Source: Gammaproteobacteria bacterium
Lineage (GTDB): Bacteria > Pseudomonadota > Gammaproteobacteria > JAUZRS01
Direction: 5' to 3'
Length of the DNA stretch: 64,000 bases
Assembly: GCA_030949385.1 (NCBI GenBank)
Contig: JAUZSP010000002.1
Span: 53,501-117,500 of the forward strand
Position 1 is the first letter of the stretch, and the number at the start of each line of letters is the position of its first letter. The notes under the pieces were generated by a model, which was not told the origin of the DNA, searched no databases, and was given only the letters and a program-made list of their open reading frames with translations. Below are positions 8,366-15,784 of the stretch, piece after piece. A program made the translations under genes and the position numbers.

Positions 8366-9662
8366 ACCTGAATAGCCCCATACTCACTCAGCTCATGGTA
8401 AACCGCCTCGACTTTTTGACAAGATCTCTCCAAACCTAACTTGTCAAAAAGTATTTTCATCAAATATTGATTGAATTTCTTGCGTCGCCACGAGGCAATC
8501 GAAATCACCGAAGGCTCAGGGTTGTTTTTGTCCTTACGGTCTTCCAGCTTCAATAAATTCAGTGCGGTGAACGAGGCATTAATATGAGTTTGAATGGCCT
8601 CTGGGCAACGCGCTTGGCAATCCATTAAACCCGTATGTTGCTTGGCTTCACGAAACAAAAATTCAATCTGAAAACGAGCGGTGTAATATTCGACAATCTT
8701 TTCTGGAGCCAACTCCGAATCCGTAGAAAACAGCAGAGCCGAACGGACTTTTGTCTTCTGCTCCCATCGCAGCAGCACCACACGGATTTTCCGTTTGAAA
8801 CAACACGAGTGAACCACGGCGCTGTAAATCGATACCCCCTTATCCATTACGCCACACGCATCAAAACGGGACAGCTCCGTTTGGAAATTGACTTTACCAT
8901 CGTACGTTTTAGGACGTCCTTTGCCACCGTATTCGCCCTCAAAATACCAGCTTAGGTTGGCATCTGAACGCAGCTTTCCAATCAGGTGTAAGTCATCTGA
9001 ACAGACCGCATCGACAAACTTCACCTTGCTGTAGTAGGCGTCTGCGGTAAGGTAGCGAATGCCTTGCGCTTGAAGATCACAGGCAAGGTCACAAACCTGT
9101 TTCGCGTAGCAGTCCACTCGGCTCTCACCCTCTTTCTGTTCCGAGTCCAACGTTTGGCGAGCCTCCAGCGCGTAAGCGGTTCGACTTTGAAGATCAATTC
9201 GGCAAACCAACGACAACTCCAATCCCACCATGGCTTGCCCCAAAGCGCCGTTGTAAAACCAACCCAACCCTGCTGTTTTCTGACCACTTTTTTTCATAAA
9301 GCTGGCATCAATGGCGGCAATTTGATCGTGCTTTTGTGGCAGCTCTTTTTGAAGTAGGCGTCTGTTGAATTGTGCAAAATCAAATGAACGTCGAAACCAA
9401 CGCGACAGACGTTTTTCATGCAACGAACTGTAACGACTCAAATTACGAAAAGTGGCTTTCCCTTGAAAAACCATCAATGCGGAAAACAGAGCTGAGAGAA
9501 AAAGACGTTGTGGTTTTTTAACACTGGACATGGAGAGTAAAACCGATTCTACTATGGATTCCACGGGCGGCCTTCTTTGATTGTCGTTTTTTGAGAACTC
9601 TATTTTCTCAGAATCCGCCTGTGGTTCCTATCTTTTTCTCTCTAAAACTGTCCGAAGTATTG
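8345..9662. mobile_element. Complete IS4-family insertion sequence
   Basis: The element is bounded by perfect 20-bp inverted repeats CAATACTTCGGACAGTTTTA at 8345-8364 and, inverted, at 9643-9662. It carries one transposase gene on the minus strand whose stop lies inside the left repeat. TTGATT is duplicated directly outside each end (8339-8344 and 9663-9668); with the next C the duplication could be 7 bp. Removing the element and one copy of the duplication restores an open nnrS frame to a stop at 9696-9698. Perfect ends and an intact transposase suggest a recent, possibly active insertion. Confidence 0.93.
8362..9564 (-). CDS. IS4-family DDE transposase
   Basis: Cut-and-paste transposase of about 400 residues. 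The catalytic triad can be placed: first Asp in QIAAIDASFMKKSG (about 86), second Asp in RYLTADAYYSKVKF, and Glu in YTARFQIEFLFREAKQ, where Tyr-2-Arg-3-Glu-6-Lys spacing reproduces the YREK signature of the IS4 family. The N-terminal SLHEKRLSRWFRRSFDF is a DNA-binding type segment. The GTG at 9564 gives 400 residues; an ATG at 9531 (MSSVKKPQ) is an alternative start. The frame is intact, without stops or frameshifts. Confidence 0.93.
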   Translation of the reverse strand: MESIVESVLLSMSSVKKPQRLFLSALFSALMVFQGKATFRNLSRYSSLHEKRLSRWFRRSFDFAQFNRRLLQKELPQKHDQIAAIDASFMKKSGQKTAGLGWFYNGALGQAMVGLELSLVCRIDLQSRTAYALEARQTLDSEQKEGESRVDCYAKQVCDLACDLQAQGIRYLTADAYYSKVKFVDAVCSDDLHLIGKLRSDANLSWYFEGEYGGKGRPKTYDGKVNFQTELSRFDACGVMDKGVSIYSAVVHSCCFKRKIRVVLLRWEQKTKVRSALLFSTDSELAPEKIVEYYTARFQIEFLFREAKQHTGLMDCQARCPEAIQTHINASFTALNLLKLEDRKDKNNPEPSVISIASWRRKKFNQYLMKILFDKLGLERSCQKVEAVYHELSEYGAIQV

Positions 9663-9698
9663 TTGATTCGTTCACGAGTGGATGGCAAGTTGGGCTAA
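9663..9698 (+). pseudogene. nnrS: Orphaned 3' end of nnrS
   Basis: Directly after the right IS end the bases continue the nnrS frame: the duplicated TTGATT (Leu-Ile), then codons for RSRVDGKLG and a TAA. Joined to ...FLWVYLPI at 8338 this gives a native C-terminus ...LPILIRSRVDGKLG, like the Arg-Val-Asp-Gly tail common in NnrS proteins. It has no start and is not expressed separately. Confidence 0.85.
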
Positions 9699-9728
9699 GG
9701 TCTATTTTTTACGATTTGGAGTAACGAA

Positions 9729-10211
9729 ATGTTGAGACGTTTTCGCAGAGTATCTGTTTTTTTGGTGATTTTTTTTACGCTGGGTGTGAGTTCTTCGGTT
9801 TTGGCTGAGAGTTTACAACCGGCTTCACTGGAGGATCAGTGGGGTAAAAAGCAGACGCTGAGTTATGTGGACGGTTGGTTTATTTTGGCAGCGGATAAAA
9901 CCAGAGGTGAGTGGGTGAAGGAGAGCCTGTTGGCACTGAAGGTGACGGATTTGACCAAGCATAAATTGGTTTATGTTGCTGATCTCTCCAGTATTCCCAG
10001 TTTTATGCTGAGCTTTGTTGGTTTGCCTATTTTAAAAGAGTTGCCGTTTAAGGTTTTATTGGATCGAGAGGGTGAAGTCAGTAAAACATGGCCTCGAAAA
10101 GAAGATAAGATAACGGTTTTTTTGAGTCAGAAGGGTGAGGTTAAAGAAGTACGATTTTTTGACTCTCAAGAGAGTTTGGAGGGTTTTTTGAGATCGAATA
10201 TTTTAATTTAA
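9729..10211 (+). CDS. Periplasmic thioredoxin-fold-like protein of unknown function
   Basis: 160 residues with a signal peptide (MLRRFRRVSVFLVIFFTLGVSSSVLA, cleavage near residue 26). The mature part SLQPASLEDQWGKKQTLSYVDGWFILAADK, then LPFKVLLDREGEVSKTWPRKEDKITVFLSQKGEV, has the spacing of an AhpC/TSA or YtfJ-like thioredoxin fold, but there is no CxxC or other cysteine pair, so redox catalysis is unlikely. The start has a GGAGTAACGAA ribosome site. A rho-independent terminator follows the stop. It is probably the native downstream neighbour of trpC, convergent with it, before the island inserted. Confidence 0.72.
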   Translation: MLRRFRRVSVFLVIFFTLGVSSSVLAESLQPASLEDQWGKKQTLSYVDGWFILAADKTRGEWVKESLLALKVTDLTKHKLVYVADLSSIPSFMLSFVGLPILKELPFKVLLDREGEVSKTWPRKEDKITVFLSQKGEVKEVRFFDSQESLEGFLRSNILI

Positions 10212-10243
10212 GCCCCTTCATAGATGGAGGAGCCGATTTTTTT
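10212..10243 (+). terminator. Rho-independent terminator
   Basis: GCCCCTTCAT and ATGGAGGAGC form a 10-pair stem (one mismatch, one wobble) with an AG loop, followed by CGATTTTTTT. It begins immediately after the stop at 10211 and ends that transcript ahead of the convergent trpC remnant. Confidence 0.75.
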
Positions 10244-10245
10244 GG

Positions 10246-10488
10246 CTACACAAACAGCTCAGCCAATTTCTTCCCAGGCTGTTCAGCGCGCATAAACGCC
10301 TCTCCAACTAAAAAAGCATGAACTTGGTTTTTACGCATCAGCTCGACATCCGGTTTCGCATGAATGCCACTCTCTGTCACCAGTAGAACACCCTCAGGAA
10401 TCATCTCCAACATGTCCAGCGTGGTGTTTAGGCTGGTCTCAAAGGTACGCAGATTACGATTGTTGATCCCAATCAGTGGTGCGTTGAG
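10246..10488 (-). pseudogene. trpC: Truncated 3' end of trpC (left scar of the island)
   Basis: About 80 codons of the TrpC C-terminus on the minus strand, open and in frame, from [19 protein letters not shown] to KKLAELFV and TAG. It corresponds to the last third of the intact trpC at 24301-25113. Against that gene there are six base differences in the 238 shared bases; one changes an amino acid (Pro in HAKPDV against Ala). It ends ELFV* whereas the intact copy ends ELFVKDQTV. The homology stops abruptly at 10488, where AT-rich island DNA begins. Because the native terminator and the 9729 gene lie beside it, this copy is probably the original 3' end. Confidence 0.92.
10251..10488. repeat. 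Left 238-bp direct repeat flanking the island
   Basis: Bases 10251-10488 align without gaps to 24321-24558 in the same orientation with six mismatches. Both lie in trpC 3' coding sequence. They bracket the Hsp70/dynamin gene block. Confidence 0.95.
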
Positions 10489-11007
10489 ATGGATAATGCG
10501 GATATTTTGTGAATGCTCACTCTGTACACGACAAAAAACAGTAAGATATTGAATTACTTGATATAAAAAAAGAAGCTAATTATTTAAGATTTAGAGTTGT
10601 CCTTTAACGATGAAAAAGAGGAACGCATAAAACTTGAGTATCTCAATCACGAGCAGGTGTTGCTCTCTTGGCCAAGATATTTACAGTGCAAAAAAACCTT
10701 ATTTTGTTCTGAATTTTTTCAGATTGGAGGAAATAATGTCTTGATGAGGGAGGGAAGTAGGTTTATTATCCAGCTCCACTGGAGAAGCTCGTTATGAGGC
10801 TTTTGTTCTTTTTATGGGCGTGTCTGTAGTTTGAATGGCTCGTTTGAGCGACATACTATTGCCATTTTATGCTGGTTGGGTTTTAGGTTTCGATAGAGGA
10901 TGTGCTTGGGGTTGAATCTGTCTCACCCTGAATATAAACACAACGATAATCTATGAAAGATAGATGTTTTTAGCATCTTTAATTTAGTTTTTGCAGAAGG
11001 GGATAAT
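10489..11007. other. AT-rich leader region of the island, no supported gene
   Basis: 519 bases between the trpC scar and the first Hsp70 gene. Base composition changes sharply at 10489. A 66-codon frame with a TTG start (10597-10797) is open but has no ribosome site, recognisable motif or convincing composition. The final 90 bases must contain the promoter of the eight-gene block; AAGGGG at about 10997-11002 is the ribosome site for the ATG at 11008. An imperfect hairpin around GATGTTTTTAGCATC (about 10963-10977) sits in the presumed leader RNA. Confidence 0.5.
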
Positions 11008-12999
11008 ATGAAAAAATTACCAATAGGTATAGATTTAGGAACGACGAATTCGGTAGTAGCCTATTTAGAAAATAGTTCAATTAAATACCTAAGATTTAGA
11101 AATCAAGAGTCTATTAGTTCTGTTATGCTTTACAAGGATGGAAAAGTTACAATAGGCAGCATGGCAAAGAAAAAAGCAGTATCAAATCCTAGTAATTTTA
11201 TAAAATCTTCAAAAGTTTTTATGGGTGACAGTGACAAGGTCTGGAATATAGAAGATAAGGTTTTCACCCCAACAGATATAGCTGGAGAAATTTTAAAAGA
11301 AATAAGAAAAATGTTAGATAAAAAGTTCCCTGATGTTTCTAGGTTCGTAGCTGTAATTACTGTGCCCGCTTATTTTACTTCTACACAGATTGATGAAACT
11401 AAAAAAGCAGGTGAAATGGCTGGTTTTACAATCAAGCAAATTATAACAGAGCCGGTTTCGGCAGCAGTTGCGTATGGGTTTGAAGATGAGCTTAATCAAA
11501 AACTATTCATTGTTGATATTGGTGGCGGTACTTTTGACACATCTATCTTAAAAGTATCGAATAGGGATTTTGAAACATTAGCCATTGATGGTGATAATAA
11601 GTTGGGCGGGGATGATTTCGATAATTATATCTTAGAGTACCTATTAAAACATATTAGAAAAGAGCGTGGGGTTAATTTAGCCTCGCTTACAAAATCAGGT
11701 ATTTCTGAAGAAGAGTATAACAAATCCAAGCAGGTGTTGATTGCAAAATCTGAGGAGGTTAAAAAGGAGCTTTCAGAATATGATGAGGTGGAGGTTGAAA
11801 TATCAAATCTGTTAAGTGGTTATAATCTATCCACAAAAATTAGTCGTGTTATGTTTGAGGAGATGGCCTCTATTACCATTGATAAAATTAAAAGAACGAT
11901 TAAAAAGACTCTGGATGATTCTCAGCACTCATCATCAAATATTGATAAAGTTGTTTTGGTTGGAGGTAGCTCTAAGATCCCTATTGTGAGGAAGTTCGTT
12001 ACGGAACTGTTTGGTAAAGCTCCTTACTCTGATAAACCCCTTGATAAGCTTGTAGCAATGGGAGCTGCGATAATCGCGCAAGAGGATAATGCGGTTAATA
12101 TTAGGGATATTATCTCTCACTCATTGGGTATTGAAGTGGTAGATGATAAGTTTTCACCCATCTTAAAAAGAAATGATCACTACCCTATTTCTCATACCCA
12201 GACTTATACTACGACAGTGGATTTTCAGCAGAGTGTCGATGTGAATGTCTATGAAGGTGAAGATGAAGATGATGTTCATAATGATGAATTTTATGGCGGC
12301 TTTGCTCTGACAAATATAGAACAAGCTCATGCAGGTGTTCCTCAGATAGAGGTTACATTTGAATTTGATAAAAACAGAATTTTAAAGATAACCGCTAAAG
12401 ATCTGGGGAGTGGTTCAGTTAAAAGTGAAAATATTGAGATTGATAAAGGTGTAAAAAAAAAGATAACACCTGATTTGAAGCCATTTGATATTGCTTTGGT
12501 TATTGATGTTTCTGGCAGTATGTGTGGTTATCCTCTTGAAAAAGCAAAAGAGGCTTGTACGATGATGGTGTCAAGTATGATAGATTTAAACTCACATCGA
12601 GTGGGTTTGGTTGAGTTTGACTCTTATGCAAATACCTTGGCGTATTTATCAAATGATAGAGCGTTATTAGAAAATGCCATTGCAAACTTATCTTGTAAGG
12701 GAGGGACGGATATAGCCGATGGGCTCAGAGAAACAAGGCAAGAGGTTTTAGTTAGATCTGAGAACAGGAAGTTAGTAATTTTGGTTACGGATGGGGGGTC
12801 ATCTGAAAATCCAGCAATTCTAGAATCCAACCGATTAAAAACAGAGGGTGCAAGAGTTGTCTCTATTGGAGTGGGTCAAGGGGTAAATGAAGGGCTGTTA
12901 GAAAACATTGCTTCAAACGGTGATTATTACCAGATAGATAGTATTGATGATTTAGAAAACATATTTCAAAAAATTTCAAGTTCACTTAAAGTGATATAG
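11008..12999 (+). CDS. Hsp70-type ATPase fused to a C-terminal von Willebrand A domain
   Basis: 663 residues. The actin-fold ATPase domain spans about 5-365 with the phosphate-1 loop IGIDLGTTNS (6-15), VITVPAYF (117-124), phosphate-2 loop FIVDIGGGTFD (167-177) and adenosine motif VVLVGGSSKIP (315-325). A beta-rich substrate-binding-like region follows (about 366-485). The interdomain linker is divergent (AVNIRDIISHSLGIEV), lacking the usual acidic-hydrophobic LLLD. Instead of the helical lid there is a vWA domain (about 490-663) with a complete MIDAS: DVSGS (500-504), Thr in GGTD (567) and Asp in VTDGG (595). vWA domains bind protein partners through a metal, so this Hsp70 may act as a scaffold. 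It is the first gene of the block and 21 bases upstream of the next Hsp70. Confidence 0.93.
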   Translation: MKKLPIGIDLGTTNSVVAYLENSSIKYLRFRNQESISSVMLYKDGKVTIGSMAKKKAVSNPSNFIKSSKVFMGDSDKVWNIEDKVFTPTDIAGEILKEIRKMLDKKFPDVSRFVAVITVPAYFTSTQIDETKKAGEMAGFTIKQIITEPVSAAVAYGFEDELNQKLFIVDIGGGTFDTSILKVSNRDFETLAIDGDNKLGGDDFDNYILEYLLKHIRKERGVNLASLTKSGISEEEYNKSKQVLIAKSEEVKKELSEYDEVEVEISNLLSGYNLSTKISRVMFEEMASITIDKIKRTIKKTLDDSQHSSSNIDKVVLVGGSSKIPIVRKFVTELFGKAPYSDKPLDKLVAMGAAIIAQEDNAVNIRDIISHSLGIEVVDDKFSPILKRNDHYPISHTQTYTTTVDFQQSVDVNVYEGEDEDDVHNDEFYGGFALTNIEQAHAGVPQIEVTFEFDKNRILKITAKDLGSGSVKSENIEIDKGVKKKITPDLKPFDIALVIDVSGSMCGYPLEKAKEACTMMVSSMIDLNSHRVGLVEFDSYANTLAYLSNDRALLENAIANLSCKGGTDIADGLRETRQEVLVRSENRKLVILVTDGGSSENPAILESNRLKTEGARVVSIGVGQGVNEGLLENIASNGDYYQIDSIDDLENIFQKISSSLKVI

Positions 13000-13020
13000 A
13001 TCGGTTAATAAGGAAAAGAG

Positions 13021-15039
13021 ATGACAAGCGAAGCAATATTTGAAGACGTAGAAGGTACGTTTATAGGCATTGATTTAGGAACATCTAACTCAGTAGTAAC
13101 CTATTTTAAAAATAATAATTTTGAGCAGGTGAAGTTTAGAAATAAAAAAATAATTCCATCTGTATTGTATTATGAGAGTAAAGATAAAGTGATCTTTGGT
13201 GATAAAGCCCTTAAGAAGGGGGTTGGCAGCCCAGAGTTTATGATCAAAGAATTTAAGAGAGATCTGGGCAGTAAAGTTAAATACACCATTTCGTTTCCAT
13301 CAGAAGAAAAGGAAGAGGTTGAAGGTGGGGTGTTTATTATTGATACCAATATATTTATTGATGAGCCGTTTGTATTGAAACAGTTTTCAAAAAATGATGA
13401 TGTTAAATTATCAAAAACCGTTGTAAGTGAGTTGTCTAATCTAGAGAAGAACAAAGATGTAAAAGAGAGTGCTGCTATGGCATTGGAGAGCATTAATGAG
13501 TATAAATTAGAAAGGAATATAGCGTTAGAAGACAGTTGTTTAGATCTTTTGTCAGAAGATTTAACCAGTAACAGTAGGAATGATGATAATGATAATAGAA
13601 TCTTGAGTATTGCCAAAAATTTCACCAATGAAGTTTCTAATAAGCGTGTCTATCTTTTAACGAATGATAAAGGCTTAACAAGCAAGGCTGAGGGTGAAAA
13701 GGTTGCGGTTGTAAATTACAGTGAGTTTAATCATGACAAGTCTCAAAAAACAAGTGAAAACAGTGATCAAGAAATACATGTGACACCTAAAGAGGCCAGC
13801 AAGAAGCTCTTGAGTTACATAAAAGAGGTGAGTGAGGTGTCTCTCGGTGAGGATATTCAAAAAGCGGTTATTACTGTCCCAGCAAATTTTAATCCGGCTC
13901 AGATAGCGCTGGTAAAAGAAGCGGGGGAAGAGGCTGGATTTGATGAGGTAGCGATTCAAAAAGAGCCTGTTGCGGTTGGTTTTGCTTATGCTATGGATGA
14001 AGAGGGTGATAAAACAATTTTAGTCTATGATTTTGGTGGCGGTACTTTTGATGTTTCTTTTTTGAAGATAGAGAATGGAAATATAGAAGTAGTAGAGACT
14101 GATGGAGATAATAGTCTGGGAGGAAAAGACATCACCAATAAATTACGAGAGTTTATTTTTGATAAAATATTAGATGAAAATGATGAGTTGGATATGTTTG
14201 ATAAAGCCAGCAGCAATCTTTCCCAAAAAGATTACGATATGAATCTCTCTAAAATTTCAAATGAAGCCGAGAGGGTGAAGATAGAGTTGTCTGAATATGA
14301 TGAGGTTATGTTGTCTATTTCAAATTTAATGGGTGCCGGTGATTCTGTATTTAATCTAGAATTTGAAATCAGTAGAAAAGAGTTTGAAAATGAGATAGCT
14401 GACATTAGAAAAAAGTCTATGGACATTGTTAAAAATCTTATAGAGCGTTCAGGCATTGACAGATCAGATATTGACGAAATAGTGATGGCTGGAGGAAGCT
14501 CATCTATTCCCAGTATTAGGGAGAGTTTAAAAGATCAGTTGGGTATCAAGCCTAAAAAAAGTATAGATACTTCAGTGGTCATTTCACAGGGCGCAACGGT
14601 AGAAGCAATCAGGCGTTTTTCAGATATGAAAAGCATTCAAGACAAGATTGTTTATAATGATACTGCGTTACATGATTTTGGTATTGGCATTAAAGACCTT
14701 AATTTTGATTTGATTATTCCAAAAGGAAGCAGTTTACCCATTAAGGGGATAAAAGACTATACAAATCAAAAAGACAATCAAGAGACCATTGAGATAAAAG
14801 TGTTCCAACGAAAATCAACTTACCCAGATGTAAAAAAGACACATGATAAGGGGATCGATTTGGTGGATGAAATTATTATTGGAGGCATTCCTCCAAGTAA
14901 AGTTAATGAGTTGACTATCAGGGTTGCCTTTGAGTTAACAAAAGATGACAGTTTGTCGGTATCGGTATCTATTTTAGATAAGAATGACACTGAAATACAC
15001 TCAGATCACTTGAATATTTCAAAGGCTTCAGATGTTTGA
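13021..15039 (+). CDS. Hsp70-type ATPase with a PIN nuclease domain inserted in the ATPase domain
   Basis: 672 residues. The Hsp70 core is split. Residues 14-95 hold the phosphate-1 loop FIGIDLGTSNS and following strands; residues 250-530 resume with VTPKEASKKLLSYIK, AVITVPANFNPAQ (282-294), phosphate-2 VYDFGGGTFDVS (335-346) and the adenosine motif IVMAGGSSSIP (487-497). Between them, about 101-238, lies a PIN domain: IIDTNIFID with Asp108, VVSELSNLEK with Glu137, NDNRIL with Asp191 and LLTNDKGL with Asp216, the full acidic set of a PhoH/PIN_4-type RNase. The insertion falls in the subdomain IB loop. A beta-sandwich-like region (about 540-660) ends the chain, with no lid. Its last 8 bases overlap the next gene. 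Confidence 0.92.
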   Translation: MTSEAIFEDVEGTFIGIDLGTSNSVVTYFKNNNFEQVKFRNKKIIPSVLYYESKDKVIFGDKALKKGVGSPEFMIKEFKRDLGSKVKYTISFPSEEKEEVEGGVFIIDTNIFIDEPFVLKQFSKNDDVKLSKTVVSELSNLEKNKDVKESAAMALESINEYKLERNIALEDSCLDLLSEDLTSNSRNDDNDNRILSIAKNFTNEVSNKRVYLLTNDKGLTSKAEGEKVAVVNYSEFNHDKSQKTSENSDQEIHVTPKEASKKLLSYIKEVSEVSLGEDIQKAVITVPANFNPAQIALVKEAGEEAGFDEVAIQKEPVAVGFAYAMDEEGDKTILVYDFGGGTFDVSFLKIENGNIEVVETDGDNSLGGKDITNKLREFIFDKILDENDELDMFDKASSNLSQKDYDMNLSKISNEAERVKIELSEYDEVMLSISNLMGAGDSVFNLEFEISRKEFENEIADIRKKSMDIVKNLIERSGIDRSDIDEIVMAGGSSSIPSIRESLKDQLGIKPKKSIDTSVVISQGATVEAIRRFSDMKSIQDKIVYNDTALHDFGIGIKDLNFDLIIPKGSSLPIKGIKDYTNQKDNQETIEIKVFQRKSTYPDVKKTHDKGIDLVDEIIIGGIPPSKVNELTIRVAFELTKDDSLSVSVSILDKNDTEIHSDHLNISKASDV

Positions 15040-15784
15040 TTTTACAGAGATAGACAGATTAAATAAATTTTTTAAGTCTTTGCTAGAAGACCAATTTTTA
15101 TTGGTTTACATAGAAGATAGGGTGGTGAAAAAAGAAGGTGATAAAAATACCGATGATAATCACTTGCACTTGTTTAAAATAACAAAGAGTAGATCGTCTA
15201 TTTTTGAAAAAATAACCTCAGTGGATGCATTAGATGATGTTAAGGATGAGATAAAAAATGCCTACAAGGGGTTTTCAGATAATTTTTTAGATTATTTTGA
15301 TAGGGTGGATGGTGAGCTTAAACAAAAACATCGGAAAAGTTTTGAGATTATTGAAAAAATGATTAAAAGTCGAGCTAAAAAGCTTAGCAATACGGTGGAA
15401 AAGTTTGGAATTGAGGGGGCTTGGGGAGTGTCAAAGATGCAAGAGGAGTTCTATTTTAGTGTACAAAAGAACTTGGAGGATATATTGGATAACTTACTGC
15501 CAACAATATCAACGGGGATGAGGGAGAGCAATGCCTATAATGGCGTTTTAAACTGTTTAAATGAATTTTTGTCTAAACTAGGTGTTTATACATTAGATAT
15601 AGATATGAATAAAGAATGTGATTACAACACTATTTCCCCTCAAAATTGTGAAGATTGTGAAACAGATGACGGCAGTAAAAAAGACATGATTAAAGAGTTG
15701 ATCTCTTATCCCTATGTATTAAATGAAGAGCAGGTAATTATGGAAGGAAAAGTTATGTTGTGGAAGGTCGTGCATAATGGATAA
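15032..15784 (+). CDS. Helical protein with GrpE-like C-terminus, candidate Hsp70 partner
   Basis: 250 residues, acidic and mostly helical (about 1-190; ENIA-type heptads around FEIIEKMIKSRAKKLSNTVEKFG). The end of the chain resembles the small beta domain of GrpE: an LSKLGVYTLDID turn (about 187-198), then PYVLNEEQVIMEGKVMLWKVV at the extreme C-terminus, similar in position and pattern to the GrpE GYxLxxxVLRPAxVxV ending. This suggests a nucleotide exchange factor for one of the adjacent Hsp70s, but sequence similarity is weak and the role is inference. The ATG overlaps the preceding gene by 8 bases, and its own end overlaps the next gene by 8, so translation is coupled on both sides. Two cysteine-containing motifs (NCEDCE, about 209-214) are noted without assigned function. 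Confidence 0.6.
   Translation: MFDFTEIDRLNKFFKSLLEDQFLLVYIEDRVVKKEGDKNTDDNHLHLFKITKSRSSIFEKITSVDALDDVKDEIKNAYKGFSDNFLDYFDRVDGELKQKHRKSFEIIEKMIKSRAKKLSNTVEKFGIEGAWGVSKMQEEFYFSVQKNLEDILDNLLPTISTGMRESNAYNGVLNCLNEFLSKLGVYTLDIDMNKECDYNTISPQNCEDCETDDGSKKDMIKELISYPYVLNEEQVIMEGKVMLWKVVHNG

Noticed and set aside
10597..10797. 66-codon frame with TTG start at the left of the island
   Set aside because: No ribosome site, no recognisable motif, and an odd composition at its end; treated as non-coding leader DNA.
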